Assembly: GCF_039655865.1 (NCBI RefSeq)
Contig: NZ_JBBYXL010000002.1
Coordinates: 248,001 to 312,000, forward strand
Source: Prosthecobacter sp. SYSU 5D2
Lineage (GTDB): Bacteria > Verrucomicrobiota > Verrucomicrobiia > Verrucomicrobiales > Verrucomicrobiaceae
Direction: 5' to 3'
DNA: 64,000 bases
Shown here: one piece after another, positions 26,113 through 33,458 of the stretch
Layout of the letters: each line of letters begins with the position of its first letter
Numbering within the stretch: the stretch's first letter is position 1
Position numbers and translations under genes: made by a program
The notes under the pieces: model-generated
Databases searched by the model: none
The model's input: the letters and a program-made list of their open reading frames with translations, nothing else
What the model was told of the DNA's origin: nothing

Positions 26113-27587
26113 GCGTGGGCGGCGTGGGGAAGGGCTTCTTCGTGATCATGCTCAAGCAGCGTCGGGGCGGAACTGCGGCGACCAAGTCCGGCCACCATGA
26201 GCATGAGATGGATCAGGAACCAAACATTGGACCAAGTGATCAGTGCCCAGGCGATGGCGCGGGCGATGATGTAAGGGCGGAGGTTCAGCGCGAGCTGCAT
26301 GAAGTCCTGGTCCCACATTTCAGGGGAGTTAAGGTCACCGCCCTGCTGGATACCGGCGACGAGGCTGGTCACGACAATGGCACCGATGCCATAGACGGAG
26401 AACCAGAAGTGGTTGCGGATGAGGCGGACGGAAAGCCATTCACAGCCGGTCAGGCGGGGGACGATGTAGTAGATGGCCCCAAAGATGGTCATGCTAAAGA
26501 AACCATAGACGGCCACGATCTGGAAGCCATACCAGGCCTGAGTGAACTGAAGGGTGGCACCCGTGGAGAAATTGGAGATCAGGGCCAGGATGGCACCGCT
26601 GACAGGATAAAACAGCGCTCCGAAGAAGACGAAACGCAGCGTCGGGCTGGAGGCCACCATGTTATGCTTGCCCAGCGTGGTCAGGTGATGGTTTAGACCC
26701 ACCACGCCGACAGGAATCAGAAGCAGCACGCCCGTAGCAGCGCCAACCGCAGGCATCCAGGCCGGAAGGGGGCCGCCCATGTAATGTTGCATGCCCGTCC
26801 AGCCGCCGAGAACTGCCAGGAGCCAGAAACCGATCTGCGAGAGCTGGTAGCTCGCGACAGGCTGGCCGGTCACTTTCGGGATGAAGTAGTAAGCTGCACC
26901 AATGGCCACCGGGGCGAAGAACAGCAGGATCATCGTATGCACATACCAGGCATTGATGCCAGCACCGAGCGCACCCAAGCCGGGGAGGCAATGAAGGGCC
27001 ACATTGGCAGTGACGAAGATCCAGGGGAACCAGAAGCAGGCGGCCAGGATATACCAGGTGCTGACCATGAAACCTTCCGGACGGAACGCGCGGCCAAACA
27101 TGAACACCATAGGCCAGGCGAAGGCGAGGAAACTGATGAGCAATACCGGCCAGATGAAGGCGGGCATTTCCATCCACTGCATGGAGGTGCTTTTGCCGAG
27201 AAGGATGCAGACCAGGCCGATGGTCACGGCGATGTTCCAGAAGATGGCGGCCACGTATAGGACGCTTTTGCCAGTGCGAAGCACTTGGCCGGAGCGGCGG
27301 GCCATGATCCAGAGCATGGCACCGAGACCGGCCTGAACACCCCAGCCATAAACGAGGGCATTGATGTGTGTGGGCTGGAGCCGTCCGTATTGAAGCACGC
27401 TGCAGGCACCGAGGAAATCCGGGGCAAACTGCTTGATGGCGGCAAGGACGCCCAGGATGGTCGAAGCCATCAGCCAGAAAGCGCCGTTCAGGAAGAGGAA
27501 GAGCACCGGGCCTTTAACCGACTTGTCGATCGCCGCGCGGCGAAGGTTGTCGGCCTGGGTGTCCGTGGATGCTGGGGTGGTCTGCAT
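26109..27587 (-). CDS. CcoN-like subunit of cbb3 family, active-site ligands lost
   Basis: 492 residues with about 12 helices of the cbb3 subunit I fold; start at the ATG complement 27585-27587 (MQTTPASTD). His74 (QPTHINA) equals the TM2 low-spin heme ligand and His217 (WYVHTM) equals a Cu_B ligand. By eye alignment the TM10 HVH pair that binds both hemes is Phe355-Gln-Ile357. The TM7 HH is Gln267-His268, the cross-linked Tyr is Gly261, and the TM8 Glu (FEGP) is lost. The flanking TM10 match (FGAIYYIVPRLTG, then NHFW) fixes the alignment. It should therefore not reduce O2; a structural or bridging role is inferred. The C-terminus is His-rich. Confidence 0.85.
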   Translation of the reverse strand: MQTTPASTDTQADNLRRAAIDKSVKGPVLFLFLNGAFWLMASTILGVLAAIKQFAPDFLGACSVLQYGRLQPTHINALVYGWGVQAGLGAMLWIMARRSGQVLRTGKSVLYVAAIFWNIAVTIGLVCILLGKSTSMQWMEMPAFIWPVLLISFLAFAWPMVFMFGRAFRPEGFMVSTWYILAACFWFPWIFVTANVALHCLPGLGALGAGINAWYVHTMILLFFAPVAIGAAYYFIPKVTGQPVASYQLSQIGFWLLAVLGGWTGMQHYMGGPLPAWMPAVGAATGVLLLIPVGVVGLNHHLTTLGKHNMVASSPTLRFVFFGALFYPVSGAILALISNFSTGATLQFTQAWYGFQIVAVYGFFSMTIFGAIYYIVPRLTGCEWLSVRLIRNHFWFSVYGIGAIVVTSLVAGIQQGGDLNSPEMWDQDFMQLALNLRPYIIARAIAWALITWSNVWFLIHLMLMVAGLGRRSSAPTLLEHDHEEALPHAAHA

Positions 27588-27606
27588 AGGGTCCGTGGGC
27601 AAAAAA

Positions 27607-28038
27607 TCAGTTCGCTGGAGCAGGTATGGCTGCCGGAGCGGCAGGAGTTGGAGCGGGTGCTGCTGGAGCAGCTGTGCCTGCAGGAGCAGGGGCAATGGCA
27701 GCAGGTGCCGGCTCGGCAGCGAGCCGCAATTGAGTCGGAGAACCGGGAACCACCTGGGTGCTGACGCCTTCCGGCCTGGCCTTCAGTCCTTCCAGGGTTT
27801 TGGCAAAGATGGCGGCTTTTTTGCTGCTGTCGTTGAGGCCCATTTTGGCGATGATCTCATTCTGCGCCTTGGTGATTTCCTCTTTGTTGGCCAGACGCTC
27901 AGGGATGCGCGGATCTTCCGCCCCTTGGGTGGCAAACAGTGACTGGATCAGATAAAACAGCACGGCGAAACTCGCAAACGCGGCCAGCACCCAAAGGAAG
28001 GTGGCTCCGGCTTTCGAAGGTGTAGCGGTTGATGACAT
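27607..28038 (-). CDS. Single-TM protein with Ala/Pro-rich tail, oxidase operon
   Basis: 143 residues. Membrane helix at about 12-34 (FLWVLAAFASFAVLFYLIQ), a conserved-looking juxtamembrane block (EDPRIPERLANKEEITKAQN) and a C-terminal 45-residue tail made mostly of Ala and Pro. No enzyme motif is present. It lies 11 bp after ActF and 19 bp before the CcoN-like gene, in the same operon. It could link the ACIII-like and CcoNO-like parts or correspond to a small accessory subunit. I do not recognise the family. Confidence 0.7.
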   Translation of the reverse strand: MSSTATPSKAGATFLWVLAAFASFAVLFYLIQSLFATQGAEDPRIPERLANKEEITKAQNEIIAKMGLNDSSKKAAIFAKTLEGLKARPEGVSTQVVPGSPTQLRLAAEPAPAAIAPAPAGTAAPAAPAPTPAAPAAIPAPAN

Positions 28039-28049
28039 GAAGTGGAAAA

Positions 28050-29408
28050 TCAGTTGGTGACGTTGGCGGACTCCAGCAGGCGCGGGTCACGGCAGGGATA
28101 CAGGCTGTATTTGGAAAGGCTGCGCAGAAAGAAGAAACCGGAAGTGCCCACCACCGCAAGCAGGGCGACGATGTCTCCGATCCAGGCTCCGGCGACCCAG
28201 TAGCCAAGGCCCAGGGAAGGACCGCGCTCAGGAATGACGTTCCAGTAGATGTCCACCAGATGCATGAACAGAATCCAAAGACAGACCACGGAGATCACAG
28301 CGGGATTCTTTTTGCGCGGCTGGGAGAGAAGAAGGACGAAAGGGCCGATGAAGTGGCCGACCACGATGAAGATGGACACCCAGCGCCAGCCTTCCGTGTT
28401 ACGGGTCAGGTAGAAGCGTGTTTCTTCGGTGATATTCGCGTACCAGATGAGGAAATACTGGCTGAAGGCGATGTATGCCCAAAACACCGTGAAGGCGAAG
28501 AGCAGCTTGCCCATCAGGTGGTAATGTTCTTCGGTGACAACCTGCTTCAGGTAACCAAGGCCTTTGAGCCAGGTGACAAGCAGGATCGTCAGGGCCATGG
28601 AAGCCCAGGCGCAGCCGGCGAAGATGTAAACGCCCCACATGGTGGAGAACCAGGAGTAGTCCAGCGTCATCAGCCAGTCCACGGCGGCGAAGGTGACCGT
28701 CAGGGCAAAGAAGAGCAGCCAGCGGCAGGAGAAGGAACGGGCGGAAATGGTGTGCTTGATGTCACCATCCTTATCCTGGTCTGTGGACTTTTTGCGCAGC
28801 CTGTAGGCAATGTAACCGAGGATCAGGAAATAGATGACGAAACGTGCCTGCCAGAAATCCACATTCAAATAACCGTATTTGGAAACCAGGATGTGCAGAT
28901 GCGGGTTTTCCAGAGACATGTGATGGAGTGCGTCCTTCACCGAGTGCATCTCATGGTGGTCGTCACCTTCGGTGGCGGGGGCGGCGTGGGCTGCAGCGCC
29001 CTGCTCATGGGCGATGAGGAGTTCCTTCGCCTCGCGGTGATGGTTCATCCACTCATAGAGAGGGGACTGCACCTGGGGAATCAACAGAGGAATACCAAGG
29101 AGACCGACGATCAAAGCCATGCTGGCCATCTGCTCCCATAGGCGGCGGATGGCCACGCCCCAACCAGAGTTGGAGGCACTGTGCAGCAGGATCCAGAAAC
29201 AGCCGCCGCACACAAAGGTGAAGGCAAAGAAGAAGGCGAAGAGCCAGCTGTAAGCAAAGACGTCCGTCTGGGCAAAAAACAGATAGGCGGAGCCAAGAAG
29301 GCCCAGCGCACCGGCGGCCCCGAAGGCTCCGATGAGCTTGCTGCCCTTGGCGGTTTCGAATTTCTCACCGCCCGCAGGCAGATCGTTGAATGTGACGTGG
29401 TGACTCAT
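28050..29408 (-). CDS. actF: Alternative complex III membrane subunit ActF
   Basis: 452 residues with about ten membrane helices and a soluble insert near residues 130-190. Recognisable ActF-like blocks are DWLMTLDYSWFSTMWGVY, YHLMGKLLFAFTVFWAYIAF and ANITEETRFY. ActF is a polytopic subunit of the quinol:cytochrome c oxidoreductase ACIII that, with ActC, spans the membrane and is proposed to take part in proton movement. It follows actE by 18 bp. The remaining ACIII genes (ActA multiheme, ActB molybdopterin-like, ActC NrfD-like, ActD) are not in this cluster. Confidence 0.88.
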   Translation of the reverse strand: MSHHVTFNDLPAGGEKFETAKGSKLIGAFGAAGALGLLGSAYLFFAQTDVFAYSWLFAFFFAFTFVCGGCFWILLHSASNSGWGVAIRRLWEQMASMALIVGLLGIPLLIPQVQSPLYEWMNHHREAKELLIAHEQGAAAHAAPATEGDDHHEMHSVKDALHHMSLENPHLHILVSKYGYLNVDFWQARFVIYFLILGYIAYRLRKKSTDQDKDGDIKHTISARSFSCRWLLFFALTVTFAAVDWLMTLDYSWFSTMWGVYIFAGCAWASMALTILLVTWLKGLGYLKQVVTEEHYHLMGKLLFAFTVFWAYIAFSQYFLIWYANITEETRFYLTRNTEGWRWVSIFIVVGHFIGPFVLLLSQPRKKNPAVISVVCLWILFMHLVDIYWNVIPERGPSLGLGYWVAGAWIGDIVALLAVVGTSGFFFLRSLSKYSLYPCRDPRLLESANVTN

Positions 29409-29426
29409 GCCTTGAAATGCCTGCTG

Positions 29427-30092
29427 TTACTGGACGGACACGTTGTTTTCCTTCACCGCCACCTGCATGGCGCGGATGTAGGCCACGATGGCCCAGCGAT
29501 CTTGAACGGTGATGCTGCCGCCGTAGGGGCCCATCAGTCCTTTGCCGTTCGCGATCACATCATAAATGGCTCCGTCTGCACGGTAGGCACCCGGATTTGA
29601 AGGATCAGTGCTGCCGGGCTGGTGGAAATTAAAGGCGGTCATGATGCCGTATTTGGACGTCACGCCCTTGCCGTTGCCGGAGGCTCCATGGCAAACGGTG
29701 CAATAAATGTTATATTGGCGCTCGCCGCGCTCCAGCAGTGCCTTGTTCAGCGTCACTTCCTTCGGCAGGCCGTCACCGTAATAGTCACCGATCTTGCCCG
29801 TGCTGTAGTAGTCAAGACCGTTGGCGAAGCCATACTGCGGCGGCTTGAAGTCCGGGGCGGAGGCAGGCTTGGCGGGGATCTCGAAGCCCACTGGCACGGT
29901 GCCTTTCACTGGACGGCGTGCGCCAAGGCCATCGGCAAAGAAATCGCTATGGGCCTGGTACTTCACCTTGGCTTGGTGATCCATGTCCTGGAAGATTTCG
30001 AGGGGCGGCAATTCGGACTTGCTGCCACGAGTGCCGAAGGCGGCGATGATGATCGCGGCAACAAAGAGGTAGCTGAGGAAAAAATATTTCAT
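29427..30092 (-). CDS. actE: Alternative complex III monoheme cytochrome c subunit ActE
   Basis: 221 residues: N-terminal helix (FFLSYLFVAAIIIAAFG) serving as signal or anchor, then a cytochrome c domain with CTVCHG; the heme motif is at 131-135, with a probable Met ligand in KGLMGPYGGS. The order next to actF and the motif DMDHQAKVKYQ fit ActE of ACIII. There is no lipobox cysteine, unlike some ActE proteins that are lipoproteins. It is the first gene of the oxidase operon; a promoter and a perfect dyad lie directly upstream. Confidence 0.86.
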   Translation of the reverse strand: MKYFFLSYLFVAAIIIAAFGTRGSKSELPPLEIFQDMDHQAKVKYQAHSDFFADGLGARRPVKGTVPVGFEIPAKPASAPDFKPPQYGFANGLDYYSTGKIGDYYGDGLPKEVTLNKALLERGERQYNIYCTVCHGASGNGKGVTSKYGIMTAFNFHQPGSTDPSNPGAYRADGAIYDVIANGKGLMGPYGGSITVQDRWAIVAYIRAMQVAVKENNVSVQ

Positions 30093-30123
30093 GGAGCGAG
30101 CTGGCAGGGAGTGCCTGATCAGA

Positions 30124-30179
30124 GCTTGTGAAAAATTTCACAAGCAGGCGAAGATTAAAAACTCGCGGTCACATTGCAA
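30124..30179 (-). promoter_or_regulatory. Candidate promoter plus 22-bp perfect dyad before actE operon
   Basis: On the minus strand a -35-like TTGCAA (30174-30179) and a -10-like TAATCT (complement of 30152-30157) are 16 bp apart. Immediately downstream lies the dyad GCTTGTGAAA-AA-TTTCACAAGC (30124-30145), a 10-bp perfect inverted repeat with a 2-bp centre. It covers the expected start site and lies 32 bp before the actE ATG. That placement suggests a repressor operator. A transcript hairpin is the alternative, but a 2-nt loop is unfavourable and no T run follows. Confidence 0.5.
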
Positions 30180-30246
30180 GGACGATTTCGAATTTCTCTG
30201 GCCTATTTCATGCCAGGAGAAAATCGCCCCAAAAATGCCACCGGAC

Positions 30247-30942
30247 TCAGCGGATGATGATCTTGAAGGCGGCCTGCCCCTGCTGATCTTCGGAATTGGA
30301 GACCAAAAGCTGGCCCAAATGATGCCCCGTGCGCCAGGGCGCACCGTTGATGGGTTTTGTCTGCAGCAGGTAGGCACCAGTCCCCGCATTGCGGAAAGTG
30401 GTGATGCTGTTGCTGAAGGGGGCGGCCTGTCCCGGCACTTCAAAATGCTCCATGAGCGTGAAGTGGTTTTTGTCCAGCTCCGTCACGGGCCAGCCTGCGC
30501 AGGTGACGATGACCAGCAAATTGGCCGGCTGGAGGTTGCCATTGGCCGCGAGACCTTGTGAGGTCTGCACATTGACGGTCAGCGGGACGGTCTTGGGCAG
30601 GGTGGAGAGCGGTGGGGGCGGGGCTGCCGCTTCGATCACCGGTTCCGGAACGATTTCCGGCTCAGGCACTGGAACAGGCGCAGCTTTCACCGGCTCCACG
30701 GCCTTTGGGGCGGGCTTGGGGAGTGCCTTGGGAGCCGGTTTCGACACGGCTTTTGCAGCCGGTCTGGTGGCGGGCTTCGCTGATGCAGGTCGCGCTGGCG
30801 CTGGTTTTGCACCCTTTTTGGCTGCTGCTTTGACCGCTGGTTTTGCGGCCACAGGCTTGGATTTCACCGCAGGGGCCGGTTTCTTGATGCTGGCAGCAGC
30901 TTTCTTTGCGGCCGCTTTGGAGGGCATAGGTTTTTTGGCCAT
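30247..30942 (-). CDS. Protein with Lys/Ala/Pro-rich histone-H1-like N-terminus
   Basis: 231 residues. Residues 1 to about 85 are almost only Ala, Lys, Pro and Ser (repeated KPAAKA/KPAPKA words), like bacterial histone H1-like tails. Residues about 86-112 are acidic-Pro, and about 115-231 form a predicted beta-rich domain (LTVNVQTSQGL, LLVIVTCAGWPV, FKIIIR). No signal peptide is visible. The tail could bind DNA, polyphosphate or RNA, or simply be a linker. The C-terminal domain is not recognised. It precedes the oxidase operon on the same strand by about 150 bp but likely has its own transcript. Confidence 0.75.
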   Translation of the reverse strand: MAKKPMPSKAAAKKAAASIKKPAPAVKSKPVAAKPAVKAAAKKGAKPAPARPASAKPATRPAAKAVSKPAPKALPKPAPKAVEPVKAAPVPVPEPEIVPEPVIEAAAPPPPLSTLPKTVPLTVNVQTSQGLAANGNLQPANLLVIVTCAGWPVTELDKNHFTLMEHFEVPGQAAPFSNSITTFRNAGTGAYLLQTKPINGAPWRTGHHLGQLLVSNSEDQQGQAAFKIIIR

Positions 30943-31024
30943 GTCGCGGAATTTTTTCAGATTTCCGGTTAGGCTATGCGAATATGGCCAGAAGTGTCCA
31001 GCCCCGTCTTGTCACGGGGATTTA

Positions 31025-31096
31025 CCGGCGGGTGCTCCTCCCCCGGCGGGTGCTCCTCCCCCGGCGAGGCTCAAGCCGCCGGCGAGGCTCAAGCCG
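31025..31096. repeat. 18-bp period tandem repeats (AABB) at a gene's 3' end
   Basis: Two copies of CCGGCGGGTGCTCCTCCC (31025-31042, 31043-31060) are followed directly by two copies of CCGGCGAGGCTCAAGCCG (31061-31078, 31079-31096). All units begin CCGGCG and share the 18-bp phase. The B unit contains the aminotransferase stop codon and last codons, so the second copy repeats the gene's end just after it. The likely cause is replication slippage. Confidence 0.75.
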
Positions 31097-32267
31097 CCGG
31101 CGTGGAGGCAATGGCGGCCACCACGCGGTCCATCTCCGCCTCCGTGTTATAAAAATGCGGGCTGAAGCGCAGATACGCTTTCCCAGCGCGGTCATAGCGC
31201 AGGGAGGGACTGATCTTCTGCGCCGTCAGATGGTCAAAGATCTGCGTCAGGCTGGCTCCATAATGCCCGTCCTCCCGCCAGGTGGTGGTGATACCGGAGG
31301 CATTTGGCCCGGTCGTTGGCCCCAGGAAGCGGAAGCCCAGCGGTTCCAATCCCTCTACAAGCCGCGCTTTCAGCCGCAGGAGTTGCTCACTGACGGCAGG
31401 AATACCCTTTTCTAAAAGCAGCTCCAGCCCGGCCTTCATGCCTAAAATACCCGCCACATTTAAAACCCCCGGTTCATAACGTCGGCCACCCTTCTCAAAG
31501 GCGATCTCCTCCTGGGCGATGAAATTCGGACTCTGCACGTTCCACGATCCCAGCAGGGTGGGCCGCAGGCGTTCCTGCACTTCTTCGCGCACATAAACGA
31601 CCCCCGCTGCCATCGGCCCCAGCATCCATTTGTGAGAGTCTGCAGAAAGGAAATCCACATAGTCCACCCGCGTCTCGAAGGCCCCCAGCGTCTGAATGGC
31701 ATCCAGGCAAAAAAGCACCCCGCGTGCCCGCAGCATCTGGCCGATGGCGTCAATCTGGATGCGATAGCCACTGAGAAAGTGGCAGGAAGCCAGGGCCACC
31801 AGCTTCGTTTTTGGTGTCAGCAGGGCTTCCACAAGTTCCGGGGTGATGGCCCCGGGGGCCTGCGGTTTCAAAAGTTTCACCACCACGCCATGGCGGGCCA
31901 GATCCGTCCAGGGATAGACATTGGCCGGGTAATCATCCTGATAGCACACCACTTCATCCCCTGGCTGCCAGTCCAGCCCGTTGGCCACCAGGCTCAGCCC
32001 CAGGGAGGTGGGGCCCAGGAGGGAGATCTCACTGGCCTTGGCCCCCAGCATCTGCGCGGCCACCACCCGGCACTCACTCACCGCCCGCCAGGCTTCCGGG
32101 AATTCCTGCATCCGCCGGCAGCTTTCCTCCAGGTAGTCCTGCATCACTTTGGTGACCCGGCGTGGCAGGATGGTCACCCCGGCATGCGCCAGGAAAATGC
32201 TCTCCTGGGCGATGGGGAATTCAGCCAGGCGGTCAGCTTCGGTGGGAAAAAGGGACATGCCAGACAT
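31089..32267 (-). CDS. Aminotransferase class V-fold protein (cysteine desulfurase-like)
   Basis: 392 residues, PLP-dependent fold type I. The Schiff-base lysine is Lys213 in SADSHKWMLGP, with FCLDAIQTLGAF carrying the Asp that holds the PLP nitrogen; HAGVTILP lies near the N-terminus. There is no obvious active-site Cys loop of IscS/SufS, so it is better called an isopenicillin-epimerase-like or kynureninase-like class V enzyme. The substrate is unknown. The last codons and stop lie in an 18-bp tandem repeat. It is separated from the next upstream minus-strand gene by 27 bp and may be in its operon. Confidence 0.85.
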   Translation of the reverse strand: MSGMSLFPTEADRLAEFPIAQESIFLAHAGVTILPRRVTKVMQDYLEESCRRMQEFPEAWRAVSECRVVAAQMLGAKASEISLLGPTSLGLSLVANGLDWQPGDEVVCYQDDYPANVYPWTDLARHGVVVKLLKPQAPGAITPELVEALLTPKTKLVALASCHFLSGYRIQIDAIGQMLRARGVLFCLDAIQTLGAFETRVDYVDFLSADSHKWMLGPMAAGVVYVREEVQERLRPTLLGSWNVQSPNFIAQEEIAFEKGGRRYEPGVLNVAGILGMKAGLELLLEKGIPAVSEQLLRLKARLVEGLEPLGFRFLGPTTGPNASGITTTWREDGHYGASLTQIFDHLTAQKISPSLRYDRAGKAYLRFSPHFYNTEAEMDRVVAAIASTPAA

Positions 32268-32294
32268 ACGCCTGGAAATGCGGCCCGCGCAAGA

Positions 32295-33323
32295 TCACGG
32301 CGCGGGCACCGGCACCGGCGCGCCCCGGTAAATGCCATCAAACCACCCGCGCCCGGCATACCGCCGGGTATTTTCCGTCTCCACCTGCAGATAACGGCCT
32401 GTTTTCGTCAGGCGCACCCGCGCCTGCTGGGCTTCCTCCTTTACCTCGGCGTCCTTGACCACGGCCTCGGCCACCAGAGTCCCATTTTTCTCCTCGCGCA
32501 TCTCCTCTGGCTGAAAAGTGGCCTCCAGGGTGGCGGCTTCATCTCCGGGCATCCGGTAGTTCACCAGGGTGGCACGCAGCTTGCCATCCTGACCCAGGCG
32601 CAGATTGATATGGGCCCCGCCCAGGTCAAAATAATCTCCCTCCCAGCCCAGGCCGGTTTTGGGGTCCGGCAGCGTTTCCACGAAGTAGTATCCACGCGCA
32701 GTGGCCTGCGCCACATTCACCCAGTCCTTGGCCGTTTTATCTGTCACGGACGCTTTTTCACTTCCTGCACCCGAGGGCTGGCTGGAAAAAAGGTCCACCC
32801 ACTTCTGCCGCAGCGCAGGCCATTGCTCCTTCCACAAGTCCAGCGCAGGCCGGTCTTTACGGTCCCAGCTTCTTGTGCCGGCCTTTAGGGAATTTTGCAG
32901 CCGCTCATCCGCCGCCTGGAATTCCTTTTTGGCCAGTTGCAGCAGCTTGCTGTCATTCACCCGGCGGTAGCTGCCATTGATCCCGGCATCCACCGGAGCC
33001 TTTTGCTGGGGCTTGAAATCCACCTCGATCTTCGATTCGCTGATCTTTGCCACAAACTGCACACCCGGATCCTCCCCCTCATTCACCATTCTGGAAAAAA
33101 ACATCTCCTTGTCACTGCGGCTTCCCTGGCCCGTCCACACATTCATGGACCCTGGGTCACCTGCGAAGCGGACGAGGACGCGAGTCTTGCCAAAATCTCC
33201 CGCCTCCAGCGTCAGATACCGTTTCGTCGCTTCATCGTAATACACGGGCGCTTCGGCTGGCGAGGCCGCAGGAGAGGACCAGGACACCCAGAAAAGGACC
33301 AGACTCAGGGAAAAGGCGCGCAT
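32295..33323 (-). CDS. Secreted protein of unknown function
   Basis: 342 residues from the ATG complement 33321-33323 (MRAFSLSLVLFW); a longer frame adds 16 residues without a signal peptide. Signal peptide about 1-24 with cleavage near SPAAS. The mature part has a beta-rich first half (YYDEATKRYLTLEAGDF, KTRVLVRFAGD), a Lys/Gln-rich helical middle, and a C-terminal half with YFVETLPDPKTGLGWEGDYFD resembling a lipocalin-like or SCP-like strand set, but I do not recognise the family. It is divergent from greA and may be co-transcribed with the aminotransferase. Confidence 0.75.
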   Translation of the reverse strand: MRAFSLSLVLFWVSWSSPAASPAEAPVYYDEATKRYLTLEAGDFGKTRVLVRFAGDPGSMNVWTGQGSRSDKEMFFSRMVNEGEDPGVQFVAKISESKIEVDFKPQQKAPVDAGINGSYRRVNDSKLLQLAKKEFQAADERLQNSLKAGTRSWDRKDRPALDLWKEQWPALRQKWVDLFSSQPSGAGSEKASVTDKTAKDWVNVAQATARGYYFVETLPDPKTGLGWEGDYFDLGGAHINLRLGQDGKLRATLVNYRMPGDEAATLEATFQPEEMREEKNGTLVAEAVVKDAEVKEEAQQARVRLTKTGRYLQVETENTRRYAGRGWFDGIYRGAPVPVPAP

Positions 33324-33458
33324 GCAGCAAAACACACCTGATTTTGTCCTAAAAGGCAAGTTTCCCGTCAAACTTCGTCATTTTGAGAACAGGACCTAAC
33401 AGGATAAGCAAAATGTTTCCTTTGCTACCCTCTCGCAGCGCGCTAGCATCACCCTCCC

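Noticed and set aside
26109-27587. HH at residues 300-301 as the Cu_B histidine pair of the CcoN-like protein
   Set aside because: Aligning the preceding GxWTGMQHYMGGPLPAW segment with CcoN AGPHHLHYTALPDW puts the real pair at 267-268 (Gln-His); the HH at 300-301 falls in a later loop.
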